Shown here: one piece after another, positions 8,139-16,899 of the stretch | Layout of the letters: every line of letters begins with the position of its first letter | Numbering within the stretch: position 1 is the first letter of the stretch | From: Janthinobacterium aquaticum | GTDB lineage: Bacteria > Pseudomonadota > Gammaproteobacteria > Burkholderiales > Burkholderiaceae_D | DNA length: 64,000 bases | Reading direction: 5' to 3' | NCBI RefSeq assembly: GCF_009208565.1 | Contig: NZ_WFLK01000008.1 | Span: 1 to 64,000 of the forward strand | Position numbers and translations under genes: made by a program | The notes under the pieces: model-generated | Told to the model about the DNA's origin: nothing | Seen by the model: the letters and a program-made list of their open reading frames with translations, nothing else | The model's database searches: none

Positions 8139-9647
8139 ATGCAAAAACAACTCACTGGCGTCGCGCTGGCCATGGCGCTGACCATTCCGCTGGCTTTCTC
8201 CGCTACTGCCCAGGCAGCCAAACCGGCTGGCAACAGCAATGAAGCAGCCACGGCGCGCCATTTCGCCGCCCTGGTGGCAGGCAGCACGCCGAAGACGGCC
8301 GAACTGAGCCTGTTTTTTTCCATGATGCCCAAGGGCGGCGACCTGCATCACCATTACTCGGGTGCCATCTATGCCGAGCAGTTCCTGGACTGGGTCGACA
8401 AGGAAAACTACTGCGTCAACAAGAGCACCTACCGGATTGAAAGCAACAAGGACGTGGTGGCGGCCGAGCGCGCCAAGCCGGCCGGCCAGCGCAGCTGCCT
8501 GTCGTCCGGCGAAGTGTTTGCCGATGCCGGCCTGTACGCCGAACTGCTGCAGCGCTGGTCGACCAAGGATTTCTACAATCACAGCGGCCTGCAGACGCCG
8601 CCTGACCGGACCTTTTTTGACACCTTCGGCTATTTCGGCCCGGTTGCCTCCACCAATACGGCCGAAGGCCTGCAAACGCTCAAGCAGCGCGCGATTGCCG
8701 AAAACCTCAGCTATATCGAAACGATCTTCGAGCTGTCGCCGTTTGTCTCGAATGCGCAGTTCGACCAGCAGGTATTAAAGCCGGGCTTGCCTTCGGCGCA
8801 GTTGCAGGCCGTGCTGGCCAACTGGACTGAGCAGCTGGAGCAGGATGCGTCGTTCCAGAAAAGCGTGACTGCCTACAACGACAATGTAAATACCAGCAGC
8901 GCCGGCATCGACGACGCCAGCTTTACCATGCGCTACCAGGCTTATGTGCTGCGCTTCCTGTCGCCGTCACAAGTGTATTCGTCGATGCTCGCTGCTTTCA
9001 AGGCGGCCAGCCTCAATCCGCTGGTGGTGGGCGTCAATATCGTGGGCCAGGAAAGCGTCAATATTTCCATGCGCGACTACAGCCTGCATATGGAGATGTT
9101 CAAGTTCCTCAAGGCGAAGTATCCAAACGTCAAGATTGCGCTGCACGCGGGCGAGCTGGCGCTGGGCATGGTGCCGCCTGAAGGCATGAGTTTCCATATT
9201 GCCGAAGCGGTCGAGGTGGCCGGCGCCAACCGTATCGGTCACGGCATGGATATCGCGTATGAAACCAATGCGCTGGCGACCATGCAGAAGATGCGCGAGC
9301 GCGGTATTCCCGTGGAAGTCAATCTGACCAGCAACGACTATATCCTGGGCGTCAAGGGCCAGGCCCACCCGATTACGCTGTACCGCAAGTACGGCGTGCC
9401 GTTCGTGATCTCCACCGATGACGCCGGCGTCTCGCGCAACACTTTGTCAAACGAGTACGTATTGTTTGCCAGCCAGTACAAGACCGACTACGCAGAAGTG
9501 AAAAAGCTGTCGTTTAACAGCCTGCGCTATTCTTTCCTGGCTGAGGCGGATAAACAACGTTTGCTCAAGGCGCTTGAAGGGCGTTTTGCCAAATTCGAAG
9601 CGGCCATCGCGGCAGCCGACCAGGCTGCCAAAAAGCAACAACCGTAA
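8139..9647 (+). CDS. Exported adenosine deaminase-like protein (ADGF type)
   Basis: Predicted secreted or periplasmic deaminase of adenosine or related nucleosides. Residues 1 to about 26 are a signal peptide (positive start, hydrophobic core, AQA cleavage). The rest has the adenosine-deaminase metal and substrate motifs GGDLHHHYSGA, HAGE, RIGHGMDI and STDDAGV. Total length is 502 residues, longer than cytosolic Add because of an inserted N-terminal segment, as in the ADGF/CECR1 branch. Export and position between guaD and a TonB-dependent receptor suggest it acts on nucleosides outside the cytoplasm. A hairpin follows the gene. Substrate range cannot be read from sequence. Confidence 0.88.
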   Translation: MQKQLTGVALAMALTIPLAFSATAQAAKPAGNSNEAATARHFAALVAGSTPKTAELSLFFSMMPKGGDLHHHYSGAIYAEQFLDWVDKENYCVNKSTYRIESNKDVVAAERAKPAGQRSCLSSGEVFADAGLYAELLQRWSTKDFYNHSGLQTPPDRTFFDTFGYFGPVASTNTAEGLQTLKQRAIAENLSYIETIFELSPFVSNAQFDQQVLKPGLPSAQLQAVLANWTEQLEQDASFQKSVTAYNDNVNTSSAGIDDASFTMRYQAYVLRFLSPSQVYSSMLAAFKAASLNPLVVGVNIVGQESVNISMRDYSLHMEMFKFLKAKYPNVKIALHAGELALGMVPPEGMSFHIAEAVEVAGANRIGHGMDIAYETNALATMQKMRERGIPVEVNLTSNDYILGVKGQAHPITLYRKYGVPFVISTDDAGVSRNTLSNEYVLFASQYKTDYAEVKKLSFNSLRYSFLAEADKQRLLKALEGRFAKFEAAIAAADQAAKKQQP

Positions 9648-9679
9648 GTCCTTCTTCAGTCTTCACTGACTGTCTTCAC

Positions 9680-9710
9680 GCAGCCGGCAAGCGCCGGCTG
9701 CGCTGTCTTT
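9680..9710 (+). terminator. Probable terminator after the exported deaminase
   Basis: GCAGCCGGC and GCCGGCTGC pair perfectly around an AAGC loop (9680-9701), followed by GCTGTCTTTTCC. The T run is short, so termination may be partial. Confidence 0.6.
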
Positions 9711-10432
9711 TCCGTGATGTTTTCCTGATAATTTTGTGGCGACGAAGCGACACAATCCCGGGCATATCCGCGTCTTTTACTTTTTTCGAAGATGAAACAA
9801 TTTCAAGCACATAGTGCTCACTTATAATTTCGCGCCATAGACCCGCCGCCTTCTCAGAGCGTGTTTTTTGCATGCAACTTCACTGTCATTTATATTTTTA
9901 TTGTCTTAATAATTAAAATAAAACGTATTTGTCATCCATTTTTCGATGATGCATAGTGAGATGGAGTCATGGTAAAAAGTCACAATTTTGGTTGTTGGCA
10001 AGAGCTACAAGCGGGTATTTGCAAGAGATTTATGTGACAAACAGAGTGAAATTCGAGCGCATCGACAAATGTGTCGAAATCCAACGATGGTCACAACCGT
10101 GTCACAGTCTTGAAATATTTAACAATTACACTCTCGGCTTGGTCGGTTTGGCCGGTTCATGCCGGGAGCTGCATGTCACAGGAGCTAGCGCCTTGTGACA
10201 GTGGGATGACAGCCTCGGGCGTCGTCCAGTTTTGCTTGAATATCGATGACTGTGGCAGCCATGGAAACATCAGTGCCGCCGGCCCCGTCAAGGCTGGCAG
10301 CCGTTACCAGCCGGTGTAACAGTTGCAGCATAGTAAAGAGGAAATGTTGTGTTTGTGTTGCTGTGCGGCGCAGCCGGGCAGTGAGGCAATCACCGTATTT
10401 TCAAAAATAATAGTCTTTTTTGGGGTTACAAG
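9711..10432. promoter_or_regulatory. Long AT-rich leader upstream of the TonB receptor with GTCACA half-sites
   Basis: This stretch has no convincing gene. It is AT-rich at 9885-9935. It also holds repeated GTCACA/TGTGAC half-sites: GTCACA at 9979 and 10090, TGTGACA at 10033, TGTCACA at 10100, and an inverted pair TGTCACA (10174-10180) and TGTGACA (10194-10200) separated by 13 bases. The receptor is preceded by GGGGTTACAAG as ribosome-binding site. I could not place a convincing -35/-10 pair. Transcriptional control through the half-sites is an inference. Confidence 0.45.
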
Positions 10433-13400
10433 ATGATCAATCACAAACGACTTCGGCTGACGCAAATCGCGTTAAGCCTGTCTATCGCACTGGCGGCCGC
10501 ACCATCGTTCGCACAGAATACGACATCCTCGATTGGCGGACGCATTTCCTCCACCGATGGCCAGCCAGCCTCCGGCGCTCAAGTGAATATCGTTCACGTT
10601 GAGTCCGGCTCGGCCAGCAACGTGACTACCGATGCGGAAGGCCGTTACGTTGCGCGCGGCCTGCGTGCCGGTGGTCCTTACACCATTACCATTACCAAAA
10701 ATGGCCAGGTTGAAAAACGCGAAGGCGTGTATATCGCGCTGGCCGAAACGGCTAACGTCGACGCCACGCTGGGCGCTGAGATGCAAGTGGTGAAAGTAAA
10801 CACCAATGCTATTCGCAACCAGGTTTTCAATCGTACCAACATGGGAGCCGGCACCAATATCGGCCCGACCGAACTGGCGACCCAGGCATCGATCTCGCGC
10901 AGCCTGCAAGACTACGCCCGTGCCGACCCACGCTTGTCGCAAACCGACAAAGAGCGCGGTGAAATTTCCGTTGCCGGCCAAAACTCGCGCTACAACTCGA
11001 TGACGATTGACGGCGTGGCCGTGAACGACACGTTCGGTCTGGAAGCATCGGGTACCGCCACCGGCAAGCAGCCGATCTCGATCGAGGCGATCCAGTCGGT
11101 GCAGGTCAACGTTGCCAACTACGACGTGACGCAAAAAGGCTACACCGGCGCGAACGTCAACGCCGTGACCAAATCGGGTACCAACAAGGTCAAGGGCAGC
11201 GTTTATTACACGTTCCGTAACGACAGCACCGCTGGTGACCGTTTTAACAGCACGAACGACACCTACTACGCGCCGCCAAAATCGAAAGACACCACCAAGG
11301 GTATTACCCTGGGCGGCCCGCTGATCGAAGACAAGTTGTTCCTGTTTGCCAACTACGAAAAGACCTCCAGTTCGCGCGGCGCGCCAGCGTTCGGTCCTGT
11401 CGGCAGCGCACAGACTAACGTTGCCATTACCCAGGCCGCGATCGACAGCGCAATTGCCATTGCCAAGAATAATTACGGCATCGATGCCGGTACGTCGGCA
11501 GTGCCTTCCGGCTCCGAATTCACGGCGACGGAAAAGCTGCTCAAACTGGACTGGAATCTGACCGATACCCAGCGCCTGATGCTGCGTTACACCAAAACCG
11601 AGCAGTCCGAGCCGATCTATACCGGTTTCTCGGGTACCGGTCTGTCGCTGAGCTCGTACTGGTATGACCAGAACAAGAGCCTGGAAACGCTGGTAGGCCA
11701 ATGGACCGCCGAGTGGACCCCAACCTTCTCGACCGAAGTCAAAGTTTCGTCGCGCGACTATGACAGCGTGCCGCGCAACAACGCTTATCTGCCGTCAATC
11801 GGCCTGCAGTTCAGCGGCGCATTGCCAGCTGGCGCACCGGCTAGTCTGGCTACCGGTAACCGCTTCCTCAATTTCGGTACCGAACAGAGTCGTCAGCGCA
11901 ACATTCTGGGCACCAAAACCAAGGATTTCTACGCAGCCGGCACCTGGTCGCTGGGCGACCATGAAGTCAAGTTCGGTACCGACTACAGCAAGAACGACAT
12001 CTACAATGCCTTCCTGCAAAACGTCAATGGTAACTACACGTTTGGCTGTATCAACAGCAGCGCAACGGTAGCCTACTCGTTCGGCGCCATCAACTGCGGC
12101 GCGACCACGACGACGGCGGCGCAAATCCAGGCAGCCGTGCTGGAAAACTTCAGCCGTGGCCGTCCTAGCTCGTACACCTACCAGGTGCCACAAGCTGGCC
12201 GTACGCTCGATGACGCGGTTGCAACGTTCTCGCTGAAAAACATCGGCCTGTTCCTGCAAGATACATGGGAAGTCAACAAGCAGCTGACGCTGACGGCCGG
12301 CCTGCGCGTCGATGGCACCCGTATCGGTGAAAAGCCGATCTACAACGCCCGTGCAGCAGAGGCAACCATCGCCCGTACCACGCCAACCGGTCGCCAGACC
12401 GGCGGCTTCGGTATCGATAACTCGCACACCATTGATGGCGAGAATCTGTATCAGCCACGCTTTGGCTTCAACTACAAGCTCGAGTCGGCACGTCCGACCC
12501 AGGTGCGTGGTGGTTTCGGCCTGTTCCAGGGCGCAGCCATGAGCGTCTGGCTGGGTAATCCATACCAGAATACCGGTATGGCAACGCAGAACATTACCTG
12601 CACCTCGTCGGCCGGCACCTGCCCGACCACCGATGGTTTCTTCAATCCAGATCCGACCAAGCAGCCAACGAGCGTGCCTGCAGTGATTCCTGCGATGAAG
12701 GTTGATGCCCTGAGCAATGATCTGGCCCAGCCTTCGGTGTGGAAAGCCAACCTGGCCATCGAACATGAACTGCCATGGATGGGTCTGATTGTCAGCGCTG
12801 AGTACCTGCGCTTCCAAACCAAGAGCGCGATCTATTACGAAGAGCTGAACATGGGTGCGCCAACGGCGACCGGCAGCGACGGTCGTCCTCTGTACTACGG
12901 TCCTAACGCCTACAATGCCGCTTGCTGGAATTCCAACGGCAGCCTTATCGGCGGCGCTAGTTGCAGCGCCTTGACCAAGGCCGGCAGCAATGCGGCGTTT
13001 GGCCAGGTACTGATGGCTAAAAATACCGACAAGGGCGAGTCGAATGTCGTGACCCTGTCGGTGCGCAGCCCGACCCGTGACGGCCTGTCGTGGGGTTCGT
13101 CGTACACCTATACCGACGGCACGGAAGTGTCGCCACTGACGTCGTCGACCTCGAGCTCGAACTGGGGTGGTCGCGCCGTGTTCAATCCGAACGAAAACGT
13201 GGCGTCGAACTCGAACTACCTGGTCAAGGACCGCTTTACCGCCAACGTCAACTGGACCAAGCGTTTCTTCGGCGAATACAAGACCACTTTCGGTCTGTTC
13301 TATGAAGGCCGCAGCGGCAAGCCGTACAGCTGGACCATCAACAACGACCTGAATGGTGACGGCCTGGCTGGTAACGACCTGATGTACATTCCTAGCGCGC

Positions 13401-13849
13401 CAGGTTCGGGCGAAGTGGTGTTTGCCGGTGCCACGCCAGCAGCACGCGCTGCCAACGAGGCAGCGTTCTGGAAAGTGGTCAACGCCAATGGCGACCTGCG
13501 TAAAGCCAAGGGTGGCGTCATCGGACGTAACGAAAGCTTTGCTCCATGGACCAACAGCTTTGACGTGCGCATGAGCCAGGAAGTGCCAGGCTTCTTCAAG
13601 GGTAACAAAGGCATCCTGACTTTCGATATCCTGAACTTCGGCAACCTGCTGAACCGCAAATGGGGCCGCATTGATGAAGTGGGCTTCCAGAGTGCAGGCG
13701 GCCAGGTACGCAGCTTCGTTGACTATGTCGGTATGCAAAACGGCAAGTATGTGTACAACACCCGTGCGGTCGTGGAAGGCCTGGAAACGCGTCAGGTCAA
13801 AGGCGAATCGCAATGGGCACTGCAGGCAACCGTCAAATACGAATTCTGA
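10433..13849 (+). CDS. Oar-like TonB-dependent receptor with carboxypeptidase-regulatory domain
   Basis: Large outer-membrane protein of 1138 residues. Residues 1-27 form a signal peptide ending at SFA. Residues from about 31 to 110 form a carboxypeptidase-D regulatory-like domain (SIGGRISSTDGQPASGAQV). A TonB plug follows (SISRSLQDYARADPRLSQT, YNSMTIDGVAVNDTFG), and then a long beta-barrel rich in aromatic strands. This architecture is that of the Oar/OmpA-related receptors common in Oxalobacteraceae and Xanthomonadales. The barrel contains the usual glycine- and asparagine-rich loops. The ligand is unknown. Neighbours on both sides are exported enzymes acting on nucleosides and nucleic acids, so a nucleoside, base or oligonucleotide ligand is a reasonable hypothesis only. 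Confidence 0.92.
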   Translation: MINHKRLRLTQIALSLSIALAAAPSFAQNTTSSIGGRISSTDGQPASGAQVNIVHVESGSASNVTTDAEGRYVARGLRAGGPYTITITKNGQVEKREGVYIALAETANVDATLGAEMQVVKVNTNAIRNQVFNRTNMGAGTNIGPTELATQASISRSLQDYARADPRLSQTDKERGEISVAGQNSRYNSMTIDGVAVNDTFGLEASGTATGKQPISIEAIQSVQVNVANYDVTQKGYTGANVNAVTKSGTNKVKGSVYYTFRNDSTAGDRFNSTNDTYYAPPKSKDTTKGITLGGPLIEDKLFLFANYEKTSSSRGAPAFGPVGSAQTNVAITQAAIDSAIAIAKNNYGIDAGTSAVPSGSEFTATEKLLKLDWNLTDTQRLMLRYTKTEQSEPIYTGFSGTGLSLSSYWYDQNKSLETLVGQWTAEWTPTFSTEVKVSSRDYDSVPRNNAYLPSIGLQFSGALPAGAPASLATGNRFLNFGTEQSRQRNILGTKTKDFYAAGTWSLGDHEVKFGTDYSKNDIYNAFLQNVNGNYTFGCINSSATVAYSFGAINCGATTTTAAQIQAAVLENFSRGRPSSYTYQVPQAGRTLDDAVATFSLKNIGLFLQDTWEVNKQLTLTAGLRVDGTRIGEKPIYNARAAEATIARTTPTGRQTGGFGIDNSHTIDGENLYQPRFGFNYKLESARPTQVRGGFGLFQGAAMSVWLGNPYQNTGMATQNITCTSSAGTCPTTDGFFNPDPTKQPTSVPAVIPAMKVDALSNDLAQPSVWKANLAIEHELPWMGLIVSAEYLRFQTKSAIYYEELNMGAPTATGSDGRPLYYGPNAYNAACWNSNGSLIGGASCSALTKAGSNAAFGQVLMAKNTDKGESNVVTLSVRSPTRDGLSWGSSYTYTDGTEVSPLTSSTSSSNWGGRAVFNPNENVASNSNYLVKDRFTANVNWTKRFFGEYKTTFGLFYEGRSGKPYSWTINNDLNGDGLAGNDLMYIPSAPGSGEVVFAGATPAARAANEAAFWKVVNANGDLRKAKGGVIGRNESFAPWTNSFDVRMSQEVPGFFKGNKGILTFDILNFGNLLNRKWGRIDEVGFQSAGGQVRSFVDYVGMQNGKYVYNTRAVVEGLETRQVKGESQWALQATVKYEF

Positions 13850-13878
13850 TTCGTGATGACAGCGTAGCTGCAAACTGA

Positions 13879-13912
13879 AAAACGGCTGGTGGCGACACCA
13901 GCCGTTTTTTTA
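13879..13912 (+). terminator. Rho-independent terminator after the TonB receptor
   Basis: AAAACGGCTGGTG and CACCAGCCGTTTT form a perfect stem around GCGA, with the T run continuing to 13911. It separates the receptor from the 5'-nucleotidase gene. Confidence 0.93.
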
Positions 13913-13961
13913 TTGCGCAAGATGGTTTACCCTTTCCCTTTTTCTCCAGAGTAAAAAATCC

Positions 13962-15662
13962 ATGGTCCACTTACCACGTACCCCATTGGCACAGGCCGCC
14001 CTGATCATGAGTCTGGCTGTGCTGGGCGGTTGCGCTACCGCGCCACGCGCGCCGGTCGACATCAATCTGGTCGCGCTCAATGATTTCCACGGCAATCTCG
14101 ACAGCAGCAAATTTACCTATATCAGCGTGGCCGATCCGGCGCGCAAGGTGACGGTGCAGGCCGGCGGCATCGATGTGCTGTCCGGGGCGCTCAAGGCCTG
14201 GCGCAAGGATGACGCGCAGCTGATTTTTGTCGGCAATGGCGACCTGGTCGGCGCCAGCCCGGCCATGTCGGCGCTGTGGGCGGACGAACCGAGCATCGTG
14301 GCCATGAATATGCTGGGCATGAAAGCCAGTTCGGTCGGTAACCATGAATTTGACCAGGGCAAGGCGGAGTTGCTGCGCCAGCAGCGCGGCGGCTGCGAGT
14401 CGTTGCGCGCCGACAAGGCCTGCAAATATGCACCTGATTTTGCCGGCGCCAGCTACACCTATATGGCCGCCAACGTGATCGACAGCCAGACCGGCAAGCC
14501 GCTGCTGCCAGCCTATCGCATCGAAGAAGCGAATGGCGTGAAGGTGGGCCTGATCGGCGCCGTGCTGAAAGATACGCCATCGGTGGTGACGGTCGCTGGT
14601 ATTGCCGGCCTGCAGTTTATCGATGAAGCCGACGCCATCAACGCCACCTTGCCGGCGCTGCGCGCGCAGGGCGTCGGCGTATTCGTGGTGCTGCTGCATC
14701 AGGGCGGCGAAACGAAGGAATATGTCGACCAGCCCGATTGCAGCGCGCTCAAGGGCGATGTGGTCGATGTCGTCAAACGGCTCGATCCGGCCATCCGCGT
14801 GGTGGTCAGCGGCCATTCTCACCAGGGCTATCTGTGCCGCGTCGATGGCCGGCTGGTGACGCAGGCGCAGATGGGCGGGCATATGATGACGCGCATCAAG
14901 CTGCGCGTGGATCCGGGCAAGAATGCGCTGATCGATGCCCAGGCACAAAACGTGGTGATGCTGCCTGGCGTCTATGAGCCTGACCCGGCGGTCAGCGCCT
15001 ATCTGGCGGCGGTCAAGCAGCGCAGTGCGGCCGAGCTGTCGCGTCCGGTGGCGAAAATTGCCGTGCCGCTGGTCGGGCGCAGCACCAAGGGCAGCGGCGA
15101 GTCGGCGCTGGGCGACCTGGTGGCAGACAGCACGCTGTTTGGCGCGCGTGCTGCCGGTGCGCAAATTGGCCTGATGAATAATGGCGGCATCCGCAAGGAC
15201 CTGGAGTCGGACGCCGATCTGATGACCAATGTCGGCCAGAACCAGGCGGTGGTTCCGTTTGGCAATACCCTGATCGTGGTCAGCCTGTCCGGCGCGCAAA
15301 TCCGCACGCTGCTTGAGCAGCAGTGGCCGGGCGCCGAGGCCGATGAAGGCAATCTGCTGCAGGTGTCGGAAGGCTTTTCATATCGCTGGGACAGCACCAA
15401 GCCGCAAGGCCAGCGCGTGGTCGCGGGCAGCATTATGCTCAATGGAAAACCTGTCGATGAACAGCAACAGTACCGCGTGGCGGCCAACAGTTTTCTGGCC
15501 GGCGGCGGCGACCGCTTTACCGTACTGGCCAACGGCACGCGCCGCCTGGACACCGGCGTGCGCGATATCGATGCCTTCAGCGATTACCTGATCGAGCGCG
15601 CGCGCGCCGGCAAGCCGGCCGGCAGCAGCGCCGCGCTGGGCCGCATCTTGCGCGTCAAATAA
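13962..15662 (+). CDS. Lipoprotein 5'-nucleotidase / metallophosphoesterase (UshA-like)
   Basis: Predicted dimetal phosphoesterase releasing nucleosides from nucleotides at the cell envelope. The 566-residue product begins with a lipoprotein signal whose lipobox is LGGC at residues 21-24. The calcineurin-like domain shows LNDFHGNL, GNGDLVGAS, GNHEFDQG and SGHSHQGY. The C-terminal 5'-nucleotidase domain shows NNGGIRKDL and FLAGGGDRFTVL. It lies 16 bases before a phospholipase-D-like gene, which in turn overlaps an S1/P1 nuclease gene, so the three form an operon. A related UDP-sugar hydrolase or 2',3'-cyclic phosphodiesterase activity is also possible. Confidence 0.9.
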   Translation: MVHLPRTPLAQAALIMSLAVLGGCATAPRAPVDINLVALNDFHGNLDSSKFTYISVADPARKVTVQAGGIDVLSGALKAWRKDDAQLIFVGNGDLVGASPAMSALWADEPSIVAMNMLGMKASSVGNHEFDQGKAELLRQQRGGCESLRADKACKYAPDFAGASYTYMAANVIDSQTGKPLLPAYRIEEANGVKVGLIGAVLKDTPSVVTVAGIAGLQFIDEADAINATLPALRAQGVGVFVVLLHQGGETKEYVDQPDCSALKGDVVDVVKRLDPAIRVVVSGHSHQGYLCRVDGRLVTQAQMGGHMMTRIKLRVDPGKNALIDAQAQNVVMLPGVYEPDPAVSAYLAAVKQRSAAELSRPVAKIAVPLVGRSTKGSGESALGDLVADSTLFGARAAGAQIGLMNNGGIRKDLESDADLMTNVGQNQAVVPFGNTLIVVSLSGAQIRTLLEQQWPGAEADEGNLLQVSEGFSYRWDSTKPQGQRVVAGSIMLNGKPVDEQQQYRVAANSFLAGGGDRFTVLANGTRRLDTGVRDIDAFSDYLIERARAGKPAGSSAALGRILRVK

Positions 15663-15678
15663 CAGCAAAGGAATACCC

Positions 15679-16899
15679 ATGCGTCGTCTTTACTTTTCCG
15701 TTCTTGTTGCCAGCCTGTTTGCCGGCAGCGCCCATGCCGATTTCACTATTCCTGGCTACGAGCTGGTGCATACTTCGCCGGTGGAAACCACGCTGACCAA
15801 CCCCGACCTGCGCGAGCCGTTGCAAGTCTGGAGCGAGCTGTTCGATGGAGCGAAATCCGAGATCGTGATTGCCCAGTTCTATGCCGTCAGTAAACCTGGC
15901 ACGGCGTTTGAAAAAGTGCTGGCCAGTCTGACTGCGGCCGGCCAGCGCGGCGTCAAAATCCGCTTCCTGCTCGACCAGAAGGGCGTAGGCCTGTCGGAAG
16001 CATCGACCATTGCGCAGCTCAAGGCGATTCCCAACCTCGAGCTGCGCATCATCGACTTCAACAAGGTCACCGGCAACGGCATCGTGCATGCCAAATACCT
16101 GGCAGTCGACGGCAAGGTCGCTTATATCGGCAGCCAGAATTTCGACTGGCGCTCGTTCGAGCATATCCATGAGACCGGCCTGAAAATCACCGAGCCGGCG
16201 ATGGTAGGGCAGGTGCAGGCGATATTCGAGCAGGACTGGCAGGCGCAGGCCCTGACCGCAAAAGGCGAGCCAGCCACCGTGCGCAACAGCACCACCGTGC
16301 CGGCCAACTACGCGCAGAATGCCTTTTTGCTGGCCAGCCCGAACGCCTACAATCCGCCTGGCGTGGGCGACTCGCAAAGCGGCCTGCCGGCGCTGTTGGC
16401 CGAAGCCAAAAGCGAGGTGCGCATCCAGCTGCTCGACTATGCGCCGCTGTCGTACGGCCCGAACCGCACGCGTCCCTACTATGCGGTGATCGACAATGCC
16501 GTGCGCGCAGCCGCCACGCGCGGCGTGAAGATCAAGCTGATGGTGTCGAACTGGAATACCGAAGCGCCGGCGATTGCCTACCTCAAATCGCTGGCGCTGG
16601 TGCCGAACGTGGAAATTCGCATCGTTACGCTGCCAGTGGCCTCGACCGGCTTTATTCCGTTTGCCCGCGTGATCCACAGCAAGACCATGAGCATCGATGG
16701 CAAGCTGGCCTGGGTCGGCACCAGCAACTGGGCCGGCGGCTATCTTGATTTGTCGCGCAACCTGGAAGTGGTGCTGCGCAGCGAAGCCATGGCGCAGCGC
16801 ATTGCCGCCCTGCACGAGCAAACCTGGAGTTCGTCTTACGCCCAGCCGATCGATATCAACAAGCCCTATCCGAAACCAGCGAAAGGCACACCGGAATGA
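15679..16899 (+). CDS. Exported phospholipase-D-family protein (nuclease or lipase)
   Basis: Predicted periplasmic or secreted phosphodiesterase of 406 residues with a signal peptide ending near residue 20 (AHA). It contains two complete HKD motifs, H137-K139-D144 and H333-K335-D340, each followed by the usual G-S/T-x-N segment. Both halves of the active site are therefore present in one chain. PLD-fold enzymes include phospholipases and the Nuc-type endonucleases. The neighbours (5'-nucleotidase upstream, S1/P1 nuclease overlapping downstream) favour a nucleic-acid substrate, but sequence alone does not settle it. Confidence 0.85.
   Translation: MRRLYFSVLVASLFAGSAHADFTIPGYELVHTSPVETTLTNPDLREPLQVWSELFDGAKSEIVIAQFYAVSKPGTAFEKVLASLTAAGQRGVKIRFLLDQKGVGLSEASTIAQLKAIPNLELRIIDFNKVTGNGIVHAKYLAVDGKVAYIGSQNFDWRSFEHIHETGLKITEPAMVGQVQAIFEQDWQAQALTAKGEPATVRNSTTVPANYAQNAFLLASPNAYNPPGVGDSQSGLPALLAEAKSEVRIQLLDYAPLSYGPNRTRPYYAVIDNAVRAAATRGVKIKLMVSNWNTEAPAIAYLKSLALVPNVEIRIVTLPVASTGFIPFARVIHSKTMSIDGKLAWVGTSNWAGGYLDLSRNLEVVLRSEAMAQRIAALHEQTWSSSYAQPIDINKPYPKPAKGTPE

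Noticed and set aside
11795-13873. A 692-codon open frame antisense to the TonB receptor
   Set aside because: Its sequence is arginine-, histidine- and alanine-rich with no domain. It mirrors the low stop frequency of the GC-rich coding strand opposite.
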